Shown here: one piece after another, positions 8,772-17,198 of the stretch
Layout of the letters: each line of letters opens with the position of its first letter
Position numbering within the stretch: the stretch's first letter is position 1
Origin: Pannonibacter tanglangensis
GTDB taxonomy: Bacteria; Pseudomonadota; Alphaproteobacteria; Rhizobiales; Stappiaceae
DNA length: 64,000 nucleotides
Reading direction: 5' to 3' (one strand)
Assembly: GCF_009915685.1 (NCBI RefSeq)
Contig: NZ_JAABLP010000007.1
Notes under the pieces: generated by a model
The model's database searches: none
Seen by the model: the letters and a program-made list of their open reading frames with translations, nothing else
Told to the model about the DNA's origin: nothing
Program-made: the position numbers and the translations under genes

Positions 8772-8837
8772 ATGCTATCTAAATTGAAATTCGATTTCAG
8801 AATTTTATTCTTTCGGCGATCTGGTTCTCAAAATTGA
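8772..8837 (+). pseudogene. Possible truncated start of a further pseudopilin gene
   Basis: Eight bases after the pseudopilin stop, an ATG opens a 21-codon frame, MLSKLKFDFRIL...RRSGSQN, that ends just where a prepilin leader would reach its GF(T/L)LxE motif. Basic residues followed by Ser-Gly-Ser are usual there. The DNA changes character right after the stop, and an IS3 end lies about 95 bp on. The remnant reading is inference; the frame could be meaningless. Confidence 0.3.
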
Positions 8838-8931
8838 AGCTAGGGCCTCTTGGTCTCTGATGACCCAAAGCCTACGAGGCTTCAAATTGACATTGGACTG
8901 ATCTCAATCCATCAAACTGGACCTGACCTGC

Positions 8932-9169
8932 TGACCTGCCACTGAAGTTTCATCCAGCAGCGTTTAGAGCCCTGGCAGGGTTTACGCCTTGCGGCGCGAT
9001 GTGTGCAACATGCGATCGGCGGAGCTGGTCCGGGTTGCGCATCCGATCGCATGTTGCGGAAAGGGAGGCGGCATAGGCCGCCGGAGTTTGGTAGGCGAGC
9101 GCAGAGTGCGGGCGCCGATTGTTATAGTCGCCGACCCAAGCCGTGACCTTCTCGCGGGCGTGGTCAAGG
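8932..9169 (-). mobile_element. IS3-family OrfB C-terminal remnant
   Basis: The minus strand encodes AWVGDYNNRRPHSALAYQTPAAYAA, the end of an IS3-family transposase of the IS407/IS51 type, running to a stop at 8950-8952. A terminal sequence starting TGACCTGCC at 8932 looks like the IS end. The rest of the element is missing on the right, where the frame stops at the 6-bp target repeat of the IS481-family element. The remnant therefore pre-dates that insertion. Confidence 0.7.
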
Positions 9170-9175
9170 CCTAGC

Positions 9176-9198
9176 TGTGATTTCCGAGAAGGTTGTTC
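9176..9198 (+). repeat. Left terminal inverted repeat of IS481 copy 1
   Basis: Begins TGTGATTTCC and ends GGTTGTTC. It pairs with 10179-10201 on the opposite strand with four mismatches. The same left end recurs exactly at 14424 in copy 2. Confidence 0.88.
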
Positions 9199-9256
9199 AT
9201 CCGAATTGAAAGCCTGAAGGTGTTTGCGACCAAACATCCACCGGAGGGTTTCAAGG

Positions 9257-10189
9257 ATGAACAACCCGCATAATAATGCCCGAACGACGCCCTTGGGTCG
9301 AGCGGAGATGATCCGGCGTATCGTCGACGAGGGGCGGCCGTTGAAAGCGGTTGCCGCCGAGTTCGGCCTGAGCGAACGGCGAACGCGGGAATGGCTGAGG
9401 CGCGATCGTCTTCTGGGCTCCGCCGGCCTGGAAAATCGGTCTTCCCGTCCACGCGCGATTGCCAACAAGACGATGCCGCATTAGGTCATCGGCATTGAGC
9501 GCCTGCGCCGGGAGTACCGGCTGACATCGGCGGAGATCGCGGAGAAACTTGGCCTGGCCCGTTCCACCGTCGCCGGATGGCTTTCCCGCCTGGGGCTGGC
9601 CCGCCTTGCAAGGCTCGATCCCAAGCCACCGGTGCGGCGTTATCAGCGCGAGACGCCGGGAGAGCTTCTGCATCTGGACATCAAGAAACTCGGCCGCTTC
9701 GAGCGGGTCGGGCACCGGGTCACCGGGTCGCGCCGGGGCCGAAGCCTGGGCGCGGGCTGGGACTATCTGCATGTCGCCATCGATGATGCGATGCGGCTCG
9801 CCTATGTGGAGGTTCTGCCCGACGAGACGCGCCGCTCCACGACCAGCTTCCTGATCCGGGCCTTGCGCTGGTTCAAGGCGCGTGGCGTCAGGGTACAGCG
9901 TATCATGACCGACAATGGCTCCGGTTACATCGCCAAACTGTTCCGCAGAACCCTGGAGAGGCTGTCCATACGCCATATCCGAACCAGGCCCTACACGCCA
10001 AAGACCAACGGCAAGGCCGAGCGCTTCATCCAGACGATGCTGCGCGAATGGGCCTACGCCATCCCCTTCAGATCATCACTTACCCGCGAGGCCGACCTGC
10101 CCAGATGGCTTGACTGGTACAACACAAAACGCCCACACATGGGCATCAACGGCAAAACCCCAGATCAGGCTCTCAACGGAACAACCTGA
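9257..10189 (+). pseudogene. IS481-family transposase, interrupted by an amber codon
   Basis: Starts at ATG 9257 behind a good GGAGG site nine bases upstream. The product would be 310 residues: an N-terminal helix-turn-helix (AVAAEFGLSERRTREWLRR), a second helix-turn-helix (SAEIAEKLGLARSTVAGWLSR), then an rve integrase core with the DDE triad in LHLDIKK, MTDNGSGY and NGKAERF, and a C-terminal RPHMGINGKTP. Codon 76 is TAG (9482-9484), where copy 2 has CAG for Gln. The frame is otherwise open to the natural stop. The enzyme is probably inactive without suppression, which would have frozen this copy. Confidence 0.88.
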
Positions 10190-10201
10190 TCAGAAACCAC
10201 A
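10179..10201 (-). repeat. Right terminal inverted repeat of IS481 copy 1
   Basis: On the minus strand it reads TGTGGTTTCT and ends GGTTGTTC, pairing with 9176-9198. It directly abuts the second CCTAGC target repeat. Copy 2 lacks this end. Confidence 0.88.
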
Positions 10202-10207
10202 CCTAGC

Positions 10208-10330
10208 TGCATTGGAGCCTGTTTAGGGCTGGTTATTTGCGTCTTTCCCTTTGTATTTTGCGGTAGTGTTTCGGCGGCTTGTCAGGCCGTCGACGAGGGC
10301 CTCGAGTGGTGTTCGTCCACCCATGTTATG
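10208..10330 (-). mobile_element. IS481-type transposase C-terminal relic next to IS copy 1
   Basis: The minus strand reads NMGGRTPLEALVDGLTSRR, then a short basic tail and a stop at 10223-10225. This is the same transposase tail as the relic at 2208-2415, from an element distinct from the 1026-bp IS. Only about 35 codons survive. Its outer end begins exactly at the CTAGC target of IS copy 1. On the other side it runs into the 5' region of the NACHT gene, whose start it may have removed. Confidence 0.65.
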
Positions 10331-10424
10331 GCTTAGCGGCAAGCGTTGAGCCTAGTATCAGCTTTACAACCGAGAAACCCCTGCAGCGCTTGAAGGGGCT
10401 CGCAAACTGCGGCACAACTCGCGA

Positions 10425-13400
10425 ATGCTGGCACAACTTCTCCGACGCAAATTGCGGTACCTGGATCGGGACAAGGAGTTCACGGTCGACCAGGAATTTT
10501 TGTATGAAGACGGACGATCGATGGTGGTGCTGGGTGAGGCCGGCATGGGAAAGTCGACTCTACTGTCTCAGATGGCCGGGATTGAGGGGTTCAGCTTTTG
10601 CACTGCCAGGAAGTTGATCATCTCGTCGAACGTTGCCGCGTTGATGGGGAATGCACACACTATAGTGATTGATGCAATCGATGAAGTCTCGGCACGGGTC
10701 GATGGCGATGCCGTAGATCTCGTGTTGCAACGCCTAGAGGCCCTTCAGTTTCCGCGATTTATCTTGTCCTGCCGTGTTGCGGACTGGCGTAAAGCAACCG
10801 CTTTGCAGGGGATCTCGGAGTTCTACGACACCGCGCCGATAGAGCTTCATCTGCAACCGCTGTCCCGCGAGGACGCTGTTAGTTATCTTGCTGCAACCGT
10901 TGGCGAGGATGCGGCCGATAGAGCGGTAAAGACACTTGAGGAGGCGGGGCTCGGCGGACTTTGGAGAAACCCGCAGACCCTTAAGCTCGTGGCGGACGTT
11001 GTCGCGCGAGGCTCATTGCCCGCGTCAAAAGGCGAGCTCTTCGATGCAGCAACGCAGCTGATGTGGTCGGAACACCGGGAAGAAAGATCCGGTACTCCCC
11101 TTGCAGCACGTCCAAGAGACGACGTGTTAGATGCCGCCGGTGCAGCCTTCGCTTTGTTGATACTGACTGGGAAGGAGGCCATTTCTCGAAAGGCTATGGT
11201 CCAAGACCACGACGCTCCACTGGCTGACGTTGCGCGTTTGCCAGGGAGCGCAGCGTTGGCTGATGTTCTTGGATCCCGTTTGTTCTCCGGCTTGCATGAC
11301 GAGCGATTTGGATACGATCACAGGGCGATAGGTGAGTTTCTTGGAGCTCGGTGGCTTGCGAGGCAAGCCACCACGCCGCGAAAGCAGCGTCGCGTCCTCG
11401 AACTGTTCAAAGCGCAAGGGCTTGTCCCTGCCAGTTTGCGTGGCCTGCACGCGTGGCTCGCCTGGCATGCGCCGTCAATAGCCGAGGCCGTGATCTCAGC
11501 GGACCCGATGGGCGTCATAGAATACGGCGACGCAACCAAGCTGACCGTTGTGCAAGGTCGAGCGATGTTGGCTGCCTTGCGCGAGCTCTTTGAGAACGAT
11601 CCAAACATTCGTGGCTGGTCACGCGCGCGCGTCAGAGGGCTTGCACAGCGACATTTGCTGGCGGAAGTTCGCGCAGCTGTTTTGGACACTCAGGGCCGTT
11701 CGGGCTTCCGTCAACTTGTCCTCATCGCGCTAAGACAGTCGCCCCTGGTCGTCGAGTTAAGGGACGAGTTGTTGTCGCTCCTTCAGTCGCCGCAAGAGAT
11801 CTATCGGATCCGGAGTTTGGCCGGTGACTTGCTTGCCGATCCAGACATTGGACTTGACTGGTCCGAAGTATGCAGGGCGTTGTTGGGGCAAGCGGCATTG
11901 GATGATGTTGAGCTCCTATGTGAAATTGTGATCAAGGTTGGATACGACCACTTTGATAACTGCCTCTTGCTTGAACTCTTGCAGAGGAGGTTCGAGCAAA
12001 GTGAAAGGATGGTCGGAACGTTCATTTCATTCGATATTGATTTTGCAAAGCGGATTCCAGAAAGCCGGTTAGACGCCATACTTGACGGGATCGCTGAAAT
12101 TGCCCGCTCGGCGGGACGTCCGCATCAGCGGCGTCATGACCGGGCGATTGCCAATCTCATGTTTGCCTTGCTCGCCCGCCGTCTTGCGATGTCTATCCCT
12201 GAAGTCAGCATCCTGTGGTCTTGGCTTGAGCCATTTGCAGGAGCTTCAGACAGCGACGAGGATGCCAGAAAGGCTGTCGCTCGAGTCTTCGAGAGCGACG
12301 ACAAGTTGCGCAGAAGTCTGCAGAGTTACGCGTTGGTGACGTTGCCAAGCGATTTGACCGTGACCGAAAGATACTGGCGCTTCGTCAGTCGCTCTGACGG
12401 TTTGCGTGTAACCGAAGATGATGTTTGCGTTCTTTTGGAGGGATTGGATCGAGATGACGTGCGTTGGAGCGAAGTCGTTAGGCTTGCGTGGCATGGCTCC
12501 AAGAAAGGCGCGTCGGTTCGCGCTGCCGCCTCTCGGTTCGCAGCCGCAGATCCGATATCTGCGCAATGGCTTGATGAGCTAGCGCTCGATATTGTGCCGC
12601 AATGGCAGATTGAGCAGGAGAACGAAAAGCGTGAGCGGATGGCAGCGCAGGCTGTAGAATGGGCGGATCACCGTGCTGAACTCGCTGAGAACATCGAACA
12701 ATTGCGAAACGGTGCGGAAAAGTACGTCGTTGATCCGGCAATGGCATATCTCAAGCTATTCTGGGGACAGAACCAGGACGATTTTGACGGGCCGACGCGT
12801 TTACAGCATTGGCTTGGGACAGAGCTTCGTGACGCGGCAGTTATTGGATTTGATGCGTTTTTAACCAAAGATGATCCGAGGCCTACGGCAACCGAAATTG
12901 TTTCTGCATATGTGGAAGACAAGTGCCGGACTGCAGATTACGTCCTCATTGCCGCCTCGGCCGAACGCTGCCGCACTGGGCGCGGTTTCGATGATTTATC
13001 CGCTGAACGCCTTATGGCGTGTTTGTTCGCGCTGCGAACAAGGGGAGTTGAGCAGCATGCGGAAATCAACGGCCTCGATGATCACTTGGTTGATCAGATC
13101 CGCAGGCGTGGTTGTTACGATCAAGCTCTGAGGCTTCTTGTTGAACCGCAGCTTGCAGCGGGCCGAAGGCATGTCACTGACCTTTGGGAAGCCATGCATA
13201 GCGACGATGACGGAGCTGTCATTGAAGCACTTGCGATCGACTGGATTTCCCGCTTTCCGAACATGTCCGAAGACGCCGAAGTCGCGATACTCGACCGACT
13301 TCTTCTATCAGAAGGAGGGCGCTCGTGTCTCGCCGAGATCGTCAGCGCGCGTCGGTCTTTGCACCTGGACACAAGCCGCCGACGAACCTGGGATGCGATA

Positions 13401-14378
13401 GGCCTCATCGTTGACTTCGCCGATACGCTGGCGTCATTGGGGGGCGGGCTTGGTGTCGAACCCGAACTTTTGTGGGCCTTGCGCGCGCTGCTTGCATCAA
13501 GAGGTCATCGCGTTTCTCGCGAAATACTCGACATCGATCAGCTCGCCTGGATGATCAGCACTTTTCGCCCTCATTTCCCAGCATTGCAGCGCCCAAGTGT
13601 CGCGGTGACGACGGATGACCCCAACCCTTGGGAAGCCGCAGAGTTTCTACGGGACCTGATCGGCCGCTTGGGCAATGTTGATACGGTCGAGGCGGCTTCG
13701 ACGTTGGCGCGGCTTCGCGATGGCCCGGTCGACGATTTTACTGATTTTCTCAAAACCGTAGCGGCGGAGCAGACGCGTAAGCGCATCGAAAAGGGATGGC
13801 GGGCGCCGGACATCGAAACGGTGGTTGCTGCGGTGGTCGATCAGGTCCCCACAACGTCTGCTCAGTTCTTGGCAGTCATGATTGAGGAGCTGAAAGTCGT
13901 TCAGGCAAAGATCACAGGTAGTGATGTCAATTGGCATCGGAGGTTTTGGGGCGGCGACACACCGGACGACGAAGAAAACTGCCGCGACGCTATTTTGCAG
14001 ATGTTCGGGACGCTCCCGTTCGGAATCAAGGCGCTCCCGGAAGGGCATTTGGCTGACGCCAAGCGGTGCGACATTTTTTGTTTTCTCGACGAAATGATGC
14101 TTCCGATCGAGATCAAGGGTCAATGGCACAAGGCACTCTGGACGGCAGCCGATGAGCAACTCGATCGTCTTTATGTCACCGACTTTCGTGCCGAGCGAGG
14201 TATCTATCTCGTCTTGTGGTTTGGGCCTGGTACTTCTAAGCCACTTCAGAGAGCGCCTGGTGCCGTTGACAATCCGAAATCTGCAGCCGGGTTGAGAGAT
14301 GCATTGATACGGTCGAGTCGGAGTGCAGGCGACGGGCGGGTTGAGATTATCGTTCTCGATCTTACTCGACCGGCTTGA
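10425..14378 (+). CDS. NACHT/STAND NTPase with C-terminal PD-(D/E)XK-like nuclease domain, candidate defence protein
   Basis: A 1317-residue protein. The N-terminal NTPase has Walker A G37-T45 (GEAGMGKST), Walker B TIVIDAIDE at about 79-87 and a sensor-like ILSCRVADW near 113-121, the layout of NACHT-type STAND ATPases. From about 250 to 1150 it is alpha-helical and repeat-like, suiting a HEAT/TPR-type sensor. The C-terminus carries a restriction-endonuclease-like signature: D1216 in RCDIF, then E1229 and K1231 in LPIEIKGQW, followed by a helix QLDRLY. Such STAND proteins sense phage or plasmid products, oligomerise and activate an effector. That is family knowledge; the target here is unknown. 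The effector is C-terminal, whereas in the Avs proteins I know it is N-terminal. There is no Shine-Dalgarno before ATG 10425 and the frame is open back to 10356, so the true start may be lost. The gene stands alone between IS copies. Confidence 0.8.
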   Translation: MLAQLLRRKLRYLDRDKEFTVDQEFLYEDGRSMVVLGEAGMGKSTLLSQMAGIEGFSFCTARKLIISSNVAALMGNAHTIVIDAIDEVSARVDGDAVDLVLQRLEALQFPRFILSCRVADWRKATALQGISEFYDTAPIELHLQPLSREDAVSYLAATVGEDAADRAVKTLEEAGLGGLWRNPQTLKLVADVVARGSLPASKGELFDAATQLMWSEHREERSGTPLAARPRDDVLDAAGAAFALLILTGKEAISRKAMVQDHDAPLADVARLPGSAALADVLGSRLFSGLHDERFGYDHRAIGEFLGARWLARQATTPRKQRRVLELFKAQGLVPASLRGLHAWLAWHAPSIAEAVISADPMGVIEYGDATKLTVVQGRAMLAALRELFENDPNIRGWSRARVRGLAQRHLLAEVRAAVLDTQGRSGFRQLVLIALRQSPLVVELRDELLSLLQSPQEIYRIRSLAGDLLADPDIGLDWSEVCRALLGQAALDDVELLCEIVIKVGYDHFDNCLLLELLQRRFEQSERMVGTFISFDIDFAKRIPESRLDAILDGIAEIARSAGRPHQRRHDRAIANLMFALLARRLAMSIPEVSILWSWLEPFAGASDSDEDARKAVARVFESDDKLRRSLQSYALVTLPSDLTVTERYWRFVSRSDGLRVTEDDVCVLLEGLDRDDVRWSEVVRLAWHGSKKGASVRAAASRFAAADPISAQWLDELALDIVPQWQIEQENEKRERMAAQAVEWADHRAELAENIEQLRNGAEKYVVDPAMAYLKLFWGQNQDDFDGPTRLQHWLGTELRDAAVIGFDAFLTKDDPRPTATEIVSAYVEDKCRTADYVLIAASAERCRTGRGFDDLSAERLMACLFALRTRGVEQHAEINGLDDHLVDQIRRRGCYDQALRLLVEPQLAAGRRHVTDLWEAMHSDDDGAVIEALAIDWISRFPNMSEDAEVAILDRLLLSEGGRSCLAEIVSARRSLHLDTSRRRTWDAIGLIVDFADTLASLGGGLGVEPELLWALRALLASRGHRVSREILDIDQLAWMISTFRPHFPALQRPSVAVTTDDPNPWEAAEFLRDLIGRLGNVDTVEAASTLARLRDGPVDDFTDFLKTVAAEQTRKRIEKGWRAPDIETVVAAVVDQVPTTSAQFLAVMIEELKVVQAKITGSDVNWHRRFWGGDTPDDEENCRDAILQMFGTLPFGIKALPEGHLADAKRCDIFCFLDEMMLPIEIKGQWHKALWTAADEQLDRLYVTDFRAERGIYLVLWFGPGTSKPLQRAPGAVDNPKSAAGLRDALIRSSRSAGDGRVEIIVLDLTRPA

Positions 14379-14423
14379 TTTGTTGGGGATCTGGCAGGGG
14401 CCGGCATAGTTGAAGGGGCTAGC

Positions 14424-15301
14424 TGTGATTTCCGAGAAGGTTGTTCATCCGAATTGAAAGCCTGAAGGTGTTTGCGACCAAACATCCACCGGAGGGTTTC
14501 AAGGATGAACAACCCGCATAATAATGCCCGAACGACGCCCTTGGGTCGAGCGGAGATGATCCGGCGTATCGTCGACGAGGGGCGGCCGTTGAAAGCGGTT
14601 GCCGCCGAGTTTGGCCTGAGCGAACGGCGAACGCGGGAATGGCTGAGGCGCTATCGTCTCCTGGGCTCCGGCGGCCTGGAAAATCGGTCTTCCCGTCCAC
14701 GCGCAATTGCCAACAAGACGATGCCGCATCAGGTCATCGGCATTGAGCGCCTGCGCCGGGAGTACCGGCTGACATCGGCGGAGATCGCGGAGAAACTTGG
14801 CCTGGCCCGTTCCACCGTCGCCGGATTGCTTTCCCGCCTGGGGCTGGCCCGCCTTGCAAGGCTTGATCCCAAGCCACCCGTGCGGCGTTACCAGCGCGAG
14901 ACGCCGGGAGAGCTTCTGCATCTGGACATCAAGAAACTCGGCCGCTTCGAGCGGGTCGGGCACCGGGTCACCGGGTCGCGCCGGGGCCGAAGCCTGGGCG
15001 CGGGCTGGGACTATCTGCATGTCGCCATCGATGATGCGACGCGGCTCGCCTATGTGGAGGTTCTGCCCGACGAGACGCGCCGCTCCACGACCAGCTTCCT
15101 GATCCGGGCCTTGCGCTGGTTCAAGGCGCGTGGCGTCAGGGTACAGCGTATCATGACCGACAATGGCTCCGGTTACATCGCCAAACTGTTCCGCAGAACC
15201 CTCGAGAGGCTGTCCATACGCCACATCCGAACCAGGCCCTACACGCCAAAGAACAACGGCAAGGCCGAGCGCTTCATCCAGACGATGCTGCGCGAATGGG
15301 C
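14424..15301 (+). mobile_element. IS481-family insertion sequence, copy 2, 3'-truncated
   Basis: Nearly identical to 9176-10053 of copy 1, starting with the same left terminal repeat and again preceded by CTAGC. Identity stops at 15301, so about 150 bp including the right terminal repeat are missing and IS3 debris follows. Both copies point the same way and bracket the NACHT-nuclease gene, a composite-transposon layout. Without a right end this copy cannot move alone. Confidence 0.85.
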
Positions 15302-15440
15302 AAGTGGGTTTCAAAATGGGAGGTGTCGTTACATCGCCGGAAGGCGCCGAGTTTCAGGGGGCACCAGGGTAATCCCTCCGTTTCAACGGGGCTCTGCAGT
15401 AGAATTCACGCAGCCAGTTTCAGTTTCTGTGCGGGTGTGA
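14505..15440 (+). CDS. IS481-family transposase with foreign C-terminal tail
   Basis: Starts at ATG 14505 with a GGAGG site nine bases upstream. The first 265 or so residues equal those of copy 1 apart from a few substitutions, with Gln at the codon that is amber in copy 1. Both helix-turn-helix motifs and all three catalytic acidic residues (LHLDIKK, MTDNGSGY, NGKAERF) are present. After REWA the frame runs into adjacent IS3-derived DNA and gains about 45 unrelated residues, losing the natural tail of about 45. It could supply partly active transposase in trans; that is speculation. Its only intact partner ends are those of copy 1. Confidence 0.75.
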   Translation: MNNPHNNARTTPLGRAEMIRRIVDEGRPLKAVAAEFGLSERRTREWLRRYRLLGSGGLENRSSRPRAIANKTMPHQVIGIERLRREYRLTSAEIAEKLGLARSTVAGLLSRLGLARLARLDPKPPVRRYQRETPGELLHLDIKKLGRFERVGHRVTGSRRGRSLGAGWDYLHVAIDDATRLAYVEVLPDETRRSTTSFLIRALRWFKARGVRVQRIMTDNGSGYIAKLFRRTLERLSIRHIRTRPYTPKNNGKAERFIQTMLREWASGFQNGRCRYIAGRRRVSGGTRVIPPFQRGSAVEFTQPVSVSVRV

Positions 15441-16290
15441 TGCCGCCAATTCCCACATTAGGCCGCGGGTTGTTTTGGGTCCATAGCCACTGTGTGGCGA
15501 ATTCCTGTGGCTCCTCGATGCTTTCGATGATTTTCTGGTCGAGCCATTCATTCCGGACGGTGCTGTTATAGCGCTCGACATAGGCATTCTGTTGCGGCTT
15601 TCCGGGCTGAATGTGGTTCAAGGCAATCCCTTGTTTCTCTGGCCATTCCATGAGCTTGCCGCTGACATATTCCGGGCCGTTGTCCACCCGAATGGCGTAC
15701 GGCTTGCCGCGCCATTCGATGATCTGGTTCAAGCTACCGACCACGCGTTCAGCCGCTAGCGAAAAGTCCACCTCGATGCTGAGCCCCTCGCGGTTGAAGT
15801 CATCCAGCACATTCAGCAGCCGAAACTGCCTGCCGTCCTCCAGGCGGTCTGCCATGAAGTCCATCGACCAAACCATGTTCGGTTGATCCGGGACGGCCAG
15901 CGTATCGGGTTTGTCCCGCTTCAAGCGCTTTTTTTGGCGTTCGCCATTGGACTTGAACCAATGGCGTCTCAATGGCTCACTCCGCAGGTTCAACTCCAGA
16001 TCGCGGTAAATCCGGTAGACCTATTTGTGATTCCACAAGTGCCCCCGGACATTGCGCAGGTAAAGGAAGCACAGGCCGAAGCCCCAGCTCTTGTTTGCCC
16101 GCGTCAGCCCGATGAGGAGATCGGCGATCTGTTCGTTTTCCTCGTTCAGCTTAGCGCTCTAACGGTAGCAGATCTCGCTGACCTCGAAGGTGCGGCAGGC
16201 GAGCGCAATACTCACCCCTCGCAACGCCACTGCTTTCCCGGCCATATCCAGGCGTTGAGATGGCCGCGTCACTTTTTCCCAGAGCCTCTT
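15406..16290 (-). pseudogene. IS3-family OrfB transposase with two amber codons
   Basis: The minus strand encodes an IS3 OrfB: an N-terminal region with SIALACRTFEVSEICYR, then the rve core with WSMDFMADRL, RVDNGPEYVS and NAYVERYN for the DDE residues, and an end at GGITPAQKLKLAA. Stops at 16159-16161 and 16021-16023 interrupt the N-terminal half. Only the last 195 codons (15406-15993) form an uninterrupted frame, holding the catalytic core without its DNA-binding part. The element is dead and pre-dates or caused the truncation of IS481 copy 2. Confidence 0.8.
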
Positions 16291-16531
16291 TGAGCAGTTC
16301 GGCCTGCATGCTCATCTCCGCATACATCTTCTTCAGTCGGCGGTTCTCGCCTTCCAGAGCCTTCATCTGGCTGATCATCGAGGCGTCCATGCCCCCATAC
16401 TTGGCCCGCCATTTGTAAAATGAGGCCGTGCTCATCCCGTGCTCCCGACATAGCTCAGGAACTGGAACACCACCTTCCGTCTGGCGCAGGATGGCCGATG
16501 TCTGCGGTTCGCTAAATCTGCTCGTCTTCAT
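16272..16531 (-). pseudogene. IS3-family OrfA (helix-turn-helix and leucine zipper)
   Basis: Starts MKTSRFSEPQ at 16531. A helix-turn-helix (VPELCREHGMSTASFYKWR) is followed by the leucine-zipper stretch MKALEGENRRLKKMYAEMS and ends LLKEALGK at an A-run. At this run OrfA normally either terminates or slips -1 into OrfB. The run holds five A residues here and the frame continues into unrelated codons. It appears to have lost one base, so the normal OrfA stop is gone. Confidence 0.75.
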
Positions 16532-16605
16532 CAAAACATCCTCGATCATAAAGCCCGAGAAAATTTTATTTTTGAAGCCTGTTAATTGCCAGGGGACTAC
16601 CGCAC

Positions 16606-17198
16606 CAGCATGGGGGCGTGCGTTCCAATAGCTCGTTTGCGCCTGCCATGACGGCGAACAGAGAGCTTCTCTTCCCCGTAGAGCCGGAAGAGCTTCTTGT
16701 GGTTCACGGCCAGCCCCTCACGCTTGAGCATCACCTGCAGGCGCCGATAGCCAAAGCGGCGGCGTTCAAGCGCAATCGTGCGCATTCGCTTCCGGAGGAC
16801 AGTGTCATCGGGCCTGGTCGAGTGATATCGGATCGTCATGCGGCAGCAGTCGATGGCTTTACACGCCCGCCGTTCGCTCATGCCGTGGTTGGCCACGAGA
16901 TGCGCGACGGCTTTCCACTCGGTTGCGGGCGCCGCCACCTCTCTCTCAAGAGTTCTCTCAGCGCGACATTGTCGAGCATGGCGTCGGCCAGCATCCGCTT
17001 GAGCTTCGCGTTCTCGTCTTCCAACGCTTTCAGCCGCGTGGCCCCTGATACGTCCATGCCGTCGAAGGGGGACTTTCATTTGGAGGTGCCTGCGTCGCTG
17101 ACCCTGAGGTTGCGGCACAGATCCGAGACCGGCACACTGGCCTCGTGCCCCTTCCGGATCCCGATGATCTGCTATTTCGGAAACCAGCCGCGCCTCAT
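16606..17198 (-). mobile_element. Second IS3-family element remnant (OrfA plus N-terminal OrfB)
   Basis: OrfA starts MRRGWFPK at 17198, is interrupted by a stop at codon 9, and continues QIIGIRKGHEASVPVSDLCR with another break near 17080. Its zipper LKALEDENAKLKRMLADAM is readable to about 16960. OrfB follows with HGMSERRACKAIDCCRMTIRY, RFGYRRLQVMLKREG and KRAIGTHAP, then ends at about 16606 where the other IS3 element begins. The catalytic core is missing. The order shows the first IS3 element landed inside this one. Confidence 0.72.

Larger units (their letters stand above)
9176..10201 (+). mobile_element. Complete IS481-family insertion sequence, copy 1
   Basis: The element is 1026 bp with 23-bp terminal inverted repeats (9176-9198 and 10179-10201) that match at 19 of 23 positions and begin TGTG. 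The flanking 6-bp direct repeats CCTAGC (9170-9175 and 10202-10207) fit the NCTAGN target described for Bordetella IS481. One transposase gene fills the element. It lies between an IS3 remnant and an IS481-type relic, so mobile DNA has been inserting repeatedly here. Confidence 0.9.
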
